The position numbers were made by a program, and so were the translations under genes. The notes under the pieces were generated by a model. That model did no database searches, was not told the origin of the DNA, and saw only the letters and a list, made by a program, of their open reading frames with translations. A DNA stretch of 64,000 nucleotides from an uncultured Ulvibacter sp. (GTDB lineage: Bacteria > Bacteroidota > Bacteroidia > Flavobacteriales > Flavobacteriaceae): the NCBI GenBank assembly GCA_913063405.1, contig CAJXZB010000012.1, forward strand, positions 27,846 through 91,845, written 5' to 3'. Positions 45,911 through 54,355 of this stretch are shown in pieces. Positions within the stretch are counted from its first letter, which is position 1; every line of letters starts with the position of its first letter.

Positions 45911-47671
45911 ATGAAAATTAACCCATTGCTCATTATTCAAACCTCAGAACTTACCTCGGAAAATTGGCTTTCAAGTCCAGGAGTAATAGGTACTATCGTC
46001 CTCGTATTTATTGTTCTTTTTTTAGGCGTATTTATTTTTATAAAACGACTTAACCTGTATGTAGACCTTTTAGAAAAAAATACTAAGGATTTAACTGAAA
46101 AAGAATTTGAAAAAAGACTTATCAATCTTGATAAGAAAGAGGTAGATGAAATATTAGAACAACGACAACGGGGTTTTAAAGCCAAATTAAAATCAGCAGA
46201 TATAACTGAAACTTCTTCAGAATATGGCGGGTTCATCAAAAAAATTATAGATCCAAAAAATCCACTTTTTGACGAAAAAACAAAGTCCACGACTACTATT
46301 AAAATTTCTGAGGAACTTAAAGAAATTATTGTATGGTATTTGGGCGCAGCGGTATTTTGGTTGGTTTTTGGAACACTCGTGGGGCAGTACGTAGGGATGA
46401 AGTTTGTCTGGCCAGAAATGGATAACAGCAGTTGGTTGTCTTTCGGGAGATTGCGCCCTGTGCATACCAACACGGTATTTTGGGGATGGGCATCTATGGC
46501 TATGATAGGATTAGGTCATTACGTGATATCGAGAACATCAAACCGGGAAATTTTTAGTTACAAAAGATCTAAGGTTGCCTTTTGGTTAATGAATGCTAGT
46601 GTTTTTATTGGGAATCTCTTTTTAATGGGGGGTATTAATAATGGCGGTGGAGAATATAGAGAATATATCTGGCCTGTTACGACATTATTTGCTATTGGAC
46701 TTATTGTTACGTTTTTCAATTTTTATAAAACTGTAGCCACGCGTAAAATTTCAGAAATATATATATCTAACTGGTTTATTCTTGCTTCACTCATTTGGAC
46801 TATTGTGCTTACCGTTATTGGTTACTTTCCAGATTATCAGGATGGTTTGGGAGAAACCGTTATACAGGGTTACTATATGCATCAAGGTGTTGGGATGTGG
46901 TTTATGACTTTTACCTTAGGGCTTGTTTATTATTTTTTACCATCAACTCTAAACAAACCTATTTATTCATACTCATTAGGCGTATTAGCCTTCTGGACGC
47001 AGATGTTATTTTATACATTAATAGGAACGCATCATTTTGTATTCAGTCCTTTGCCTTGGTGGTTACAGACGGTTGCTATTGTTTTTAGTGCTGGTATGTT
47101 TATCCCCGTATTTGCAGGTAGCACCAATTTTTATATGACGATGCGTGGCAGTTGGAGTCATATTTCAAAAAGCTACGTGCTTCCCTTCTTTTTGGTGGGT
47201 GTTGTATTCTATTTTGTTGGTTCAGTACAGGGGAGTTTTCAGGCTTTTCGTTTCACAAACTACTTGTGGCACTTTACAGATTTTAATGTAGCACATTCCC
47301 ATATGACTATGTATGGCATAATAACCTTCTTGATGTGGGCTTGTATGTACTCCATTCTCCCAAAAATAACTGGTAACGAGCCACCTCAATATCTTGTAGG
47401 AAGTCACTTTTGGTTAGCGTTCATAGGATTAATAGCCTATATGGTTTCATTAATGGTTGGTGGCACGTTAAAAGGATTAAGTTGGATTGAAGGAAACCCA
47501 TTTATTGAATCTGTTATTCTTATGGAAAATTATTGGGTTTGGCGTGCTGTTGGAGGTTCGCTAATGTTCATATCCCATATTATTTTCGGTTATAATTTTT
47601 ATCTAATGGTACGCAAGAGAAAAGAAGTTACGCTTTCACGAAAGCAAACCCTACAAGCAGAATCAAATTAA
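45911..47671 (+). CDS. cbb3-type (C-family) heme-copper enzyme, catalytic subunit I
   Basis: 586 residues. An N-terminal extension (about 1-130) has one membrane helix (24-45) and a charged helical part; the catalytic domain of about 12 helices follows. Visible ligands, by comparison with CcoN: His185 and His464 (low-spin heme b), His462 (active heme), His324, His374 and His375 (CuB) and Tyr368, the C-family cross-linked tyrosine six residues before the HH pair. This separates it from NorB, whose HxxxE lacks here (H324-QGVG). The conserved Glu of CcoN's FEGPMM segment is Gln440 here (SVQGSF). It reduces O2, or possibly NO, with electrons from the cytochrome c encoded next. No CcoQ gene is seen. 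Confidence 0.88.
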   Translation: MKINPLLIIQTSELTSENWLSSPGVIGTIVLVFIVLFLGVFIFIKRLNLYVDLLEKNTKDLTEKEFEKRLINLDKKEVDEILEQRQRGFKAKLKSADITETSSEYGGFIKKIIDPKNPLFDEKTKSTTTIKISEELKEIIVWYLGAAVFWLVFGTLVGQYVGMKFVWPEMDNSSWLSFGRLRPVHTNTVFWGWASMAMIGLGHYVISRTSNREIFSYKRSKVAFWLMNASVFIGNLFLMGGINNGGGEYREYIWPVTTLFAIGLIVTFFNFYKTVATRKISEIYISNWFILASLIWTIVLTVIGYFPDYQDGLGETVIQGYYMHQGVGMWFMTFTLGLVYYFLPSTLNKPIYSYSLGVLAFWTQMLFYTLIGTHHFVFSPLPWWLQTVAIVFSAGMFIPVFAGSTNFYMTMRGSWSHISKSYVLPFFLVGVVFYFVGSVQGSFQAFRFTNYLWHFTDFNVAHSHMTMYGIITFLMWACMYSILPKITGNEPPQYLVGSHFWLAFIGLIAYMVSLMVGGTLKGLSWIEGNPFIESVILMENYWVWRAVGGSLMFISHIIFGYNFYLMVRKRKEVTLSRKQTLQAESN

Positions 47672-47681
47672 TTATTAGCAA

Positions 47682-48683
47682 ATGTTGAGTTTACATAAAG
47701 ATCATCAAAACCTGGTCCTACTAGCCTTTAGTGTTTTTGTAGTACTAAGCATAGGTGTTGCAATTATACCTGCATATCAGATGGAAGAATATCAACCCAT
47801 CCCAGGGCAAAAAGACCTGACTGTTTCCGAAAGAAAAGGACTTGGCATCTATATTTCTGAAGGTTGTGTCTCGTGTCACACCCAGCAAGTTCGAAGTATC
47901 GAGATGGATAAAACTTGGGGAGAACGACCATCATTAGCTTCAGACTATTATTACAGTAAACAACGAATGGATATCTGGAGGCAATCTCCTTCGCTATTGG
48001 GAAGTGAGCGTACTGGCCCAGACCTTACAAATGCTGGGAATAGACAGCCGAGCGATCAATGGCATTTATTGCATTTGTATAATCCACGACTAGTGGTAGA
48101 AGCTTCCGTAATGCCACGATATTCTTGGCTATTCAGACAGATAGACACATCTAGTGTTAGAGATGACGATGTCACCTTACCTCGCGGTATTACAAAAATG
48201 GAAGGCGGTGATGTTTTGGTTGCAAAAGAGGACGCATTACACCTTGTAGCTTATTTGAAAAGTTTACAGCAATTTTCTTTTGAAGATCCACCATCTACAG
48301 ACTTTATACCTGTATTACCTAAAGAAGAAAGTGATAATGGAACTTCATCAAGCTCAAAAAAATCAATTGGTGCAAGTTTATATCAAAACAACTGTGCTGC
48401 CTGCCATCAGGGAACTGGGCGTGGCGTAAAAGGTGCTTTTCCACCATTGGCAGGAAGTCTTATCGTGAACGATAAAAATCCTGAAATGCTCATCAAGATT
48501 ATTTTAATGGGTTATGATGCCCGTCAAGAATATGGAGTGATGTCACCGTTTGCAGATAAGCTATCTGATGAAGATATCAAAGCCATAGCAGACCACGAAC
48601 GATCAAGTTGGGGCAACAGTGTGCCAAAAGTTCCTATAGAAACCATTATAAGATTAAGAGACTCAATTTCAAAACTGCAATAA
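47682..48683 (+). CDS. CcoO-cytochrome c fusion, electron-donor subunit
   Basis: 333 residues: membrane anchor (about 12-32), a CcoO-like mono-heme domain with heme site CVSCH (62-66), SERTGPDLTNAGNRQPSDQW and the Met-ligand region VVEASVMPRYSWL, then after a Ser-rich linker a second class I cytochrome c with CAACH (238-242) and the end typical of such domains. It thus combines CcoO with a CcoP-like single heme. Starts ten bases after the oxidase stop; forms the redox partner of the catalytic subunit. Confidence 0.9.
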   Translation: MLSLHKDHQNLVLLAFSVFVVLSIGVAIIPAYQMEEYQPIPGQKDLTVSERKGLGIYISEGCVSCHTQQVRSIEMDKTWGERPSLASDYYYSKQRMDIWRQSPSLLGSERTGPDLTNAGNRQPSDQWHLLHLYNPRLVVEASVMPRYSWLFRQIDTSSVRDDDVTLPRGITKMEGGDVLVAKEDALHLVAYLKSLQQFSFEDPPSTDFIPVLPKEESDNGTSSSSKKSIGASLYQNNCAACHQGTGRGVKGAFPPLAGSLIVNDKNPEMLIKIILMGYDARQEYGVMSPFADKLSDEDIKAIADHERSSWGNSVPKVPIETIIRLRDSISKLQ

Positions 48684-48685
48684 TT

Positions 48686-48922
48686 ATGAATATAGACTAT
48701 TTAGATAGCTTAGAATGTAAAACACCTGCGGAAGGGAGAATGCTAGCTTTCACACTTGCAAGAAAAACAATCGTAGCAATACAAACCAACCCTGAGGTTC
48801 GTAAAGAATTACGATCGCAACATGCTAAAGATACTGCGCAACTTATTGCTTCATCACAAGTCGTGGCTATAGAGCTTCAGACTATAGCAATGGCGAATAA
48901 TTATTGGAGAGATGAAAAATAA
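48686..48922 (+). CDS. Small conserved protein with NNYWR end (family A)
   Basis: 78 residues from ATG 48686 (MNIDYLDSLECKTPAEGRML). The C-terminal part LIASSQVVAIELQTIAMANN YWRDEK is nearly the same as that of a 77-residue protein at 60190 (LLASSQIVALNFQTISAANN YWR), so they belong to one small family. It is soluble and helical; no cofactor motif. It follows the cytochrome gene by two bases and overlaps the next gene by 11, hence cotranslated with the oxidase partners. Function unknown. Confidence 0.75.
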   Translation: MNIDYLDSLECKTPAEGRMLAFTLARKTIVAIQTNPEVRKELRSQHAKDTAQLIASSQVVAIELQTIAMANNYWRDEK

Positions 48923-49190
48923 ATTCATGTCACTTATCATATTAATGTTTTGCTTCATTAATAATAGTTATGCATTAGCACTATGTGATTTATGTAAAGC
49001 AAATCAGCCAAAAGGATTAGAAGACGTAACACACGGTGAAGGCCCAGAAGGTAATATAGATTACATAATAATGTATGCCGCTATTGTTATTGTTGGATAC
49101 ACACTTGTTATGAGCATAAAATATTTGGTCAAACCAAAAGAAAAAGAGAGAGAGCATATTAAAAATCTTGTTCTGGATGAAGATAACTAA
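48912..49190 (+). CDS. Small membrane protein with periplasmic CxxC
   Basis: 92 residues: a signal peptide or N-terminal helix (MKNKFMSLIILMFCFINNSY), then ALCDLCKANQP with a Cys-x-x-Cys, a second helix (about 50-70) and a charged end. Possibly an assembly or accessory subunit of the oxidase; no family recognised. Overlaps the preceding small gene. Confidence 0.65.
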   Translation: MKNKFMSLIILMFCFINNSYALALCDLCKANQPKGLEDVTHGEGPEGNIDYIIMYAAIVIVGYTLVMSIKYLVKPKEKEREHIKNLVLDEDN

Positions 49191-49202
49191 CCTCAAGGAT
49201 TA

Positions 49203-49625
49203 ATGGAAAATAAAAGAAAGGTAACTGTATTTCTGGACGATGAAGAAATCCCTTTTGGCGTATTTGAACCACCTGCAAAATTGGTGTTGGATACAACTAA
49301 AATTGTGGATGGCAAACACGAGTTAAAAATTAAGGCAGTCTCATCCAATGGTATAGAAGGGATGCGAATCATTCCTTTTGAAGTAAGGAACGGTCCAGAA
49401 ATAGCTGTTGTTGGTTTAAAGGATAACGAGGTCATAGAATCTAATACAGCAATTACTATTAATGCCTATGGTAGTGAGACATCAGAATCATTTATTATTC
49501 GTGGCTCGGAAACACCAAAAGCAGTTCCGTCTTGGGTTTGGGCTTGCATTATAGCATTTGTTGGCTTCGCTATATTTTATTTTATAACACATTGGACCAT
49601 TGAGACCTATAAATCATTTTTTTAA
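49203..49625 (+). CDS. Ig-like membrane-anchored protein
   Basis: 140 residues: a beta-rich domain without signal peptide (VTVFLDDEEIPFGVFEPPAK; KHELKIKAVSSNGIEGMRII) and one C-terminal membrane helix (about 108-130). Architecture suggests a tail-anchored accessory subunit of the oxidase complex. No family name. Confidence 0.6.
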   Translation: MENKRKVTVFLDDEEIPFGVFEPPAKLVLDTTKIVDGKHELKIKAVSSNGIEGMRIIPFEVRNGPEIAVVGLKDNEVIESNTAITINAYGSETSESFIIRGSETPKAVPSWVWACIIAFVGFAIFYFITHWTIETYKSFF

Positions 49626-49991
49626 ATGAAAGACATCGCAAACAGAAAAGACATTGAATTAATGGTAGACTCATTCTACGGTTCGATAAGAGAAGACGAA
49701 CTTTTAGGACCTATTTTTAACGGCGTCGTTAAAGATAACTGGCCTAAACATTTAGATACAATGTATCGTTTTTGGCAGACTGTGCTTTTACACGAATTTG
49801 CATACAAGGGTTCACCTTTTGTACCTCATAGAAAACTTCCTTTAGAAGCGCATCATTTTGAGCGTTGGCTGTATCATTTTAATACTTCAATGGATAAGAA
49901 TTTTTCTGGCAAAATAGCCGAGAATGCAAAATGGAGAGCCCAAAAAATGGCTGAAATGTTTATGTACAAATTGAGTACTAATAGTTTTTAA
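49626..49991 (+). CDS. Group III truncated hemoglobin
   Basis: 121 residues: IELMVDSFYGSIREDELLGP, the E-helix region with FVPHRKLPLEAHHFERWLYH and proximal His, and end AEMFMYKL. TrHb group III proteins bind O2 or NO; a role in NO detoxification or delivery fits the neighbours. It starts directly at the preceding stop (TTTTTTAA ATG), so coupled. Confidence 0.9.
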   Translation: MKDIANRKDIELMVDSFYGSIREDELLGPIFNGVVKDNWPKHLDTMYRFWQTVLLHEFAYKGSPFVPHRKLPLEAHHFERWLYHFNTSMDKNFSGKIAENAKWRAQKMAEMFMYKLSTNSF

Positions 49992-50001
49992 AATATAAGA
50001 T

Positions 50002-50343
50002 ATGAAAATAGCGTCACTTACGGAAGATATAGTTTACAACGAAAAAAAACCATCAATAAATATACTGATAGAAACAGAAACTTCTAAAGAAATCAGGATT
50101 GTATTTAAAAAAGGACAGCAAATGAAAGAACATAAAACGCCATTTCCTATTGTGGTTGAGATTTTTAAAGGTGCTATAGGTTTTGGTGTTAATGGAGAGA
50201 AACAACATTTAGTAGCTGGTAGTCTTATTGCCTTAGATGGTAATATACCTCACGATCTTACTGCTTTAGAAGATAGTATTGTGCGTTTATCATTATCTAA
50301 AAAAGATAACCTAGAACGTGTTAAAAGTATTAAAACAGCTTAA
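50002..50343 (+). CDS. Cupin-domain protein
   Basis: 113 residues: one cupin barrel with KEHKTPFPIVVEIFKGAIGF and LIALDGNIPHDLTALEDSIV, including His of the metal-site motifs. The substrate is not apparent. Located in the same direction between the hemoglobin and a membrane protein. Confidence 0.75.
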   Translation: MKIASLTEDIVYNEKKPSINILIETETSKEIRIVFKKGQQMKEHKTPFPIVVEIFKGAIGFGVNGEKQHLVAGSLIALDGNIPHDLTALEDSIVRLSLSKKDNLERVKSIKTA

Positions 50344-50352
50344 AAAATAAAA

Positions 50353-50796
50353 ATGTCATTAACCAAAAGATTAATTATAATCATACCAATATTATGGCTT
50401 GGCTTTCTACTTTCCATTTCATTTATGGAAGCTTGGCTTAAGTTTCAGGCAGAAGGCGTTACACAGACTATTGGTTTAAGTATTGGCAGACTTGTATTTG
50501 GAGCATTAAATAAAATTGAAATATTATTTCTAATTGTTCTTTTAGTGTCATCATACAAAAGGTATTGGCGTTTAAAACAAAAAACATTGAAACACATACT
50601 TATTAGTTTGTTTGTTATTTTACTATTACAAACCTTTCATTTACTACCTATTCTAGACCAACGAGCAGATCTTATTATTAATGGCGAGAATTCACCAACT
50701 TCATATTTTCATTTTTACTACGTGTTTTTAGAAGTAATAAAAGTGATTCTACTGTCTGTTTTCGCTCATCAAACATTAACTAAACACAATGGATAA
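50353..50796 (+). CDS. Four-helix membrane protein
   Basis: 147 residues with helices at about 8-27, 42-66, 78-98 and 115-138. There is no recognised family. It overlaps the dioxygenase-like gene by eight bases, suggesting coupled expression. Confidence 0.65.
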   Translation: MSLTKRLIIIIPILWLGFLLSISFMEAWLKFQAEGVTQTIGLSIGRLVFGALNKIEILFLIVLLVSSYKRYWRLKQKTLKHILISLFVILLLQTFHLLPILDQRADLIINGENSPTSYFHFYYVFLEVIKVILLSVFAHQTLTKHNG

Positions 50797-51718
50797 TACT
50801 AAAATACATCAATTATTAGAAGATAAATATGAGCGTTTAGGCGCAAACTCTTCAACTCATTTAAAAGGGCTATTACACGCCAAAGAGATAGATTATTGGA
50901 GTTACATACAATTAGATACGCTATTATCACTTCAAAACCCAAGAACTCATTTTGAAGACGAAGAAGTGTTTATCATCTACCATCAAATTACAGAATTAAC
51001 ATTAAAATTAATGCTTAATGAGATAAAACAAGTTGTTAGAAATAAAGTAATCTCTCAAGAGTTACTTACCTCTAAATTATTGAGGCTAAATCGTTATACA
51101 CAGCTACTCATAAGCTCTTTTTCTATAATGCGTGACGGAATGAATTATGACGATTACAACACCTTTAGAAGTACACTTACACCAGCCAGTGGTTTTCAAA
51201 GTGCTCAATTTAGATACATAGAAATGTATTGTACGTCTTTAGAAAATCTTATTACAGATAAATCTAAAATTTCAGGAAATAGCACTATAGAAGAGCTTAT
51301 GGAATTGCAATATTGGAAATCTGCTGGTATAAACCCAAAAACTGGAGAAAAAACACTCACTTTAAAACAATTTGAAAATAAATATCAAGACGACTTTATT
51401 CAATTTGCTAAAAACAAAAGAGCGAATACTATTAATGATTTATTTCAAAATATAGAAAACCCATCTAAAGAGCTAGTTAAGCAAATGCGTGCTTTTGATT
51501 TTTTATATAATATAAAATGGCCAATAGTACACTTGCAAACAGGATCACATTACCTTGATTCAAAAGGCAAAAAGAAAACTGCTACAGGGGGATCTGATTG
51601 GAAAAAATATTTGCACCCGAAATACCAACGTCGTGTGTTTTTTCCTTCTGTGTGGACAAAAGAAGAGTTAACAAACTGGGCAGACCCTTGTTATTTTGAA
51701 GAGAAGGACATTGTGTAA
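50789..51718 (+). CDS. Tryptophan 2,3-dioxygenase-like heme protein
   Basis: 309 residues with motifs of the TDO family: FIIYHQITELTLKLMLNE (with the His), YNTFRSTLTPASGFQSAQFR, and WPIVHLQTGSHYL with the heme His, followed by TATGGSDWKKYL. TDO opens the indole ring of tryptophan by adding O2 at a heme. In this gene set, which deals with heme and Fe-S proteins and not with amino acid breakdown (no kynureninase is seen), its role is unclear; a non-canonical heme enzyme that handles NO or O2 is possible. Confidence 0.85.
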   Translation: MDNTKIHQLLEDKYERLGANSSTHLKGLLHAKEIDYWSYIQLDTLLSLQNPRTHFEDEEVFIIYHQITELTLKLMLNEIKQVVRNKVISQELLTSKLLRLNRYTQLLISSFSIMRDGMNYDDYNTFRSTLTPASGFQSAQFRYIEMYCTSLENLITDKSKISGNSTIEELMELQYWKSAGINPKTGEKTLTLKQFENKYQDDFIQFAKNKRANTINDLFQNIENPSKELVKQMRAFDFLYNIKWPIVHLQTGSHYLDSKGKKKTATGGSDWKKYLHPKYQRRVFFPSVWTKEELTNWADPCYFEEKDIV

Positions 51719-51732
51719 ATCACTTTTAACTA

Positions 51733-52035
51733 ATGAATGTAACAATAATTGATATTGATAACAATACTCATTTTATAGCTTTTAAAAGATTTGAATATCC
51801 AAGTTTGATGGAACTTATTGTTAATACATACTACTCAGAAATTGGAGAATGTAAGGGAAAAGCTTTATGTGGTACCTGTATCGTTAAAGTTTTAAAAGGA
51901 CACAATGATAAAGCACTAAGTAAACAAGAAAAGCATACGCTAAAAGTTAATGATGTAAGTGGAAAGAACTTTAGGTTGGCCTGTCAAATTATGTTAGATG
52001 AAGATTTAGACAGCTCAGTATTTAAAATTTTATAA
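51733..52035 (+). CDS. 2Fe-2S ferredoxin-like protein
   Basis: 100 residues: the cluster motif GECKGKALCGTCIVKV and the fourth Cys in FRLACQ, as in plant-type 2Fe-2S ferredoxins. It probably donates electrons to a partner of the same set, e.g. the Fe-S repair protein or the dioxygenase-like protein. Confidence 0.88.
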   Translation: MNVTIIDIDNNTHFIAFKRFEYPSLMELIVNTYYSEIGECKGKALCGTCIVKVLKGHNDKALSKQEKHTLKVNDVSGKNFRLACQIMLDEDLDSSVFKIL

Positions 52036-52047
52036 GAAATTAAGGCT

Positions 52048-52359
52048 ATGGAAGATTCAGAGAAAGAAGAAAGAATAATAAATCAAATTAAAATGGTTTA
52101 TGATCCAGAAATACCTGTGAATGTTTACGATTTAGGTCTTATTTACGATTGTGTAATAAAACCTAAAAACCAAATAGAGATACTAATGACATTAACTTCT
52201 CCGTCTTGTGCAATGGCAGAAATGATAGTAGACGAAGTTAGAGAGCGTATAATGGAATTAGATTTTGTAGAAGAAACCGCGGTAGAGCTTACTTGGGATC
52301 CACCTTGGGACAAAATATTAATGAGTGATGAAGCATTGCTATTACTTGGATTTATGTAG
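52048..52359 (+). CDS. DUF59/MIP18-type Fe-S assembly protein
   Basis: 103 residues: VYDPEIPVNVYDLGLIYDC, TLTSPSCAMAEMIVDEVRER and VELTWDPPWDKILMSDEALL are the SufT/PaaD-like DUF59 signatures; the Cys in SPSCAMA is the conserved one. The family helps mature Fe-S proteins. It lies before the Ric-type gene, in keeping with Fe-S maintenance. Confidence 0.92.
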   Translation: MEDSEKEERIINQIKMVYDPEIPVNVYDLGLIYDCVIKPKNQIEILMTLTSPSCAMAEMIVDEVRERIMELDFVEETAVELTWDPPWDKILMSDEALLLLGFM

Positions 52360-52400
52360 AATCAAGTAATATAGATTAATAATAACTTAAAACAATAATT

Positions 52401-53138
52401 ATGAAAATTACATCTCAAAGTATCGTTGGCGATATAGTAGCTGACAATTATAAAACTGCTGAAATTTTTAAACAACATAATATCGATTTTTGTTGTGGCG
52501 GGCAACTATCAATAGAAGATGCTTGCGAAAAAGAAAAGATTTCAGCTACAGATGCTGATGAACTCTTAAAATCTGTAAAGGCATTCTTTAGTAAAAACAA
52601 CGAAATTCAAAATATAGATTTTCGTAACTGGCCGTTAGATAAACTCACAGATCATATTGAAACTAAGCATCACGGTTATGTAGAAGAAAAGATTCCCGTC
52701 CTAAAACAATATCTAGATAAAATTGAATCAGCACACGGCGAAAAGCATCCAGAATTAGCAGAAATAAATGATATTTTTAGAGATGCAACAGGGCAATTAG
52801 TAATGCATATGAAAAAAGAGGAGTTGATCTTGTTTCCTTTTATAAAAAAGATGGCAAAAGCAGAGCGCGACAATTTAGAACTTGAAATACCGCACTTTGG
52901 AACCATAAAAACGCCAATTGGAAAAATGGACGAAGAACACGATTTTGAAGGTGAAGCTTTCAGGAAAATAGCAAGCTTATCTAATAACTATACAGTTCCA
53001 AAAGATGGTTGTAATACATACAGAGTAGCATTTGGGATGCTTCAAGAGTTTGAAGAAGATCTTCATTTACATATCCATAAAGAAAATAACATTTTATTTC
53101 AAAGAGCAATAACTCTTGAAGAAAAGCTTCTTTCTTAA
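52401..53138 (+). CDS. ric: Iron-sulfur cluster repair di-iron protein (Ric/ScdA/YtfE)
   Basis: 245 residues. The N-terminal ScdA domain has FKQHNIDFCCGGQLSIEDAC; the C-terminal hemerythrin-like domain supplies the di-iron ligands visible as TDHIETKHHGYV, LVMHMKKEELILFPF, DEEHDFEGEAF and LHLHIHKENNILFQ. The protein restores Fe-S clusters damaged by NO or peroxide. It is the clearest marker that this gene set answers nitrosative stress. Confidence 0.95.
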   Translation: MKITSQSIVGDIVADNYKTAEIFKQHNIDFCCGGQLSIEDACEKEKISATDADELLKSVKAFFSKNNEIQNIDFRNWPLDKLTDHIETKHHGYVEEKIPVLKQYLDKIESAHGEKHPELAEINDIFRDATGQLVMHMKKEELILFPFIKKMAKAERDNLELEIPHFGTIKTPIGKMDEEHDFEGEAFRKIASLSNNYTVPKDGCNTYRVAFGMLQEFEEDLHLHIHKENNILFQRAITLEEKLLS

Positions 53139-53166
53139 ACTAGAAACAATTTTAAATAAAATAACA

Positions 53167-53460
53167 ATGATTGCAAAGATTTATAAAAATTTAATGAATG
53201 AATACAGTTCGGGAATTTTTGGTTACGCAACTATAGGAATTCTTGGTCAAAGTTGTATAGGCTCCATAGCGGTAATGTTTCTTCTAATGAATAACAACCT
53301 TGCAGACACCCCAAAAATGATTGAACTCTTTCTTGTAACGATTTTGTGTATGGGGTTTAATGGCGCTGTGTTATCCCAACAAACAGGAAAGACTCAATTT
53401 AATATATTGGCAGTAAGTGTTTTAACGAGTATTCTTGTTATAATATTTAATTTAGGTTGA
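53167..53460 (+). CDS. Small three-helix membrane protein
   Basis: 97 residues from ATG 53167 (MIAKIYKNLMNEYSSGIFGY) with helices at about 22-42, 51-71 and 76-95 (GFNGAVLSQQTGK between the last two). I recognise no family. It lies between the Fe-S repair gene and the ferredoxin, so probably belongs to the same transcript. Confidence 0.6.
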   Translation: MIAKIYKNLMNEYSSGIFGYATIGILGQSCIGSIAVMFLLMNNNLADTPKMIELFLVTILCMGFNGAVLSQQTGKTQFNILAVSVLTSILVIIFNLG

Positions 53461-53472
53461 ATGCCATAAATT

Positions 53473-53823
53473 ATGGCAATAATTATAACTGAAGATTGCA
53501 TTAATTGTGGTGCTTGTGAACCAGAGTGCCCAAATAATGCAATCTATGTAGGTGACGATGAATGGAAATATTCTGAAGGCACAAGTTTAAAAGGAGATGC
53601 TATATTAGCTGAAGGAGAAACTGTAAATGCTGATAAGCTGCAAGGACCAATTGAAGAAGATTACTACTTCATTGTACCAGACAAATGTACAGAATGTATG
53701 GGCTTTCACAACGAACCACAATGTGCTGCGGTTTGTCCAGTAGATTGCTGTGTTCCTGATGAAAACATTGTAGAGACAGAAGGATTTCTTTTAGAAAAGA
53801 AACGCATTTTACATAATGAATAA
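53473..53823 (+). CDS. 4Fe-4S dicluster ferredoxin
   Basis: 116 residues: the first cluster motif EDCINCGACEPECPNNAI and the second KCTECMGFHNEPQCAAVCPV with additional Cys-Cys-Val. It is similar to bacterial YfhL/FdxA-type ferredoxins. The last gene of the island, probably an electron carrier for the repair set. Confidence 0.92.
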   Translation: MAIIITEDCINCGACEPECPNNAIYVGDDEWKYSEGTSLKGDAILAEGETVNADKLQGPIEEDYYFIVPDKCTECMGFHNEPQCAAVCPVDCCVPDENIVETEGFLLEKKRILHNE

Positions 53824-53870
53824 TAAATGTTGTTTTCAGATAATGAATTACTGTTGATGTGTTAGTTCAA

Positions 53871-53911
53871 CTCATAACCCGAAGGTCACTGGTTCGAGTC
53901 CAGTTCCCGCT
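53871..53911 (+). repeat. Direct repeat attR-like (partial tRNA-fMet)
   Basis: Exact copy of 44831-44871, starting at the anticodon loop; no 5' half of a tRNA precedes it. After it, the terminator sequence resembles that behind the intact tRNA. It marks the right end of the island of 9040 bases. Confidence 0.85.
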
Positions 53912-53923
53912 GCTAGAAAAATC

Positions 53924-53953
53924 AAGCCTTCACAGAAATGTGAGGGCTTTTTT
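53924..53953 (+). terminator. Terminator copied with the tRNA fragment
   Basis: AAGCCTTCACA and TGTGAGGGCTT form a stem (one wobble pair), followed by T. Serves as the end of the island's transcript. Confidence 0.75.
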
Positions 53954-53974
53954 GATACACTCCCTAAAACATAC

Positions 53975-54262
53975 CTAAAACAAATGGTAATCAAGCAAAA
54001 AGTTTTGCTTTCCTATGTAGCACACCATTTCTTCTTTTATTATATTGAATTGGTCTTCCGAGATTTTATGTTTTTTTAAATAATTTTTATAATCTCCTCC
54101 CCATAATAATTCTAAAAGAGAACAATCTAATAACAAAAACGCGAAATCATTTTTCTAGAATATAAGAACTTGGATAATAAAATTTAGCGAAATCTAGGTT
54201 CATATGCATATAATTTTCAGTAATCAAACCATTATTTCTTAATAAACCGATCGAATTTACAA
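53975..54262 (-). pseudogene. Frameshifted remnant next to the island end
   Basis: The - strand frame VNSIGLLRNNGLITENYMHM, NLDFAKFYYPSSYILEK meets a stop, and continues in another frame as NDFAFLLLDCSLLELLWGGD, YKNYLKKHKISEDQFNIIKE, ending LLDYHLF-stop at 53975. A frameshift near 54157 joins them; the 5' part is missing. Family unknown. It may have been cut by the integration event. Confidence 0.5.
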
Positions 54263-54355
54263 TAGTTTACAAATATTTTGAACTAATGTAAAGCCCGTTT
54301 TTACTGGTGTTTTCAAAGTATAAATGGTCGATTAGAAATAAAATATTAAAAATAG

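Noticed and set aside
47630..47655. Palindrome GCTTTCACGAAAGC at the end of the oxidase gene as another REP copy
   Set aside because: It lies inside the coding sequence and does not share the TTTTC-loop-GAAAA form of the two trp-operon flanks.
45911..47671. Calling the heme-copper gene a nitric oxide reductase (norB)
   Set aside because: The Tyr before the HH pair and the HxxxG (not HxxxE) pattern are cbb3-like; NorB Glu residues are not seen. NO reduction therefore stays a hypothesis.
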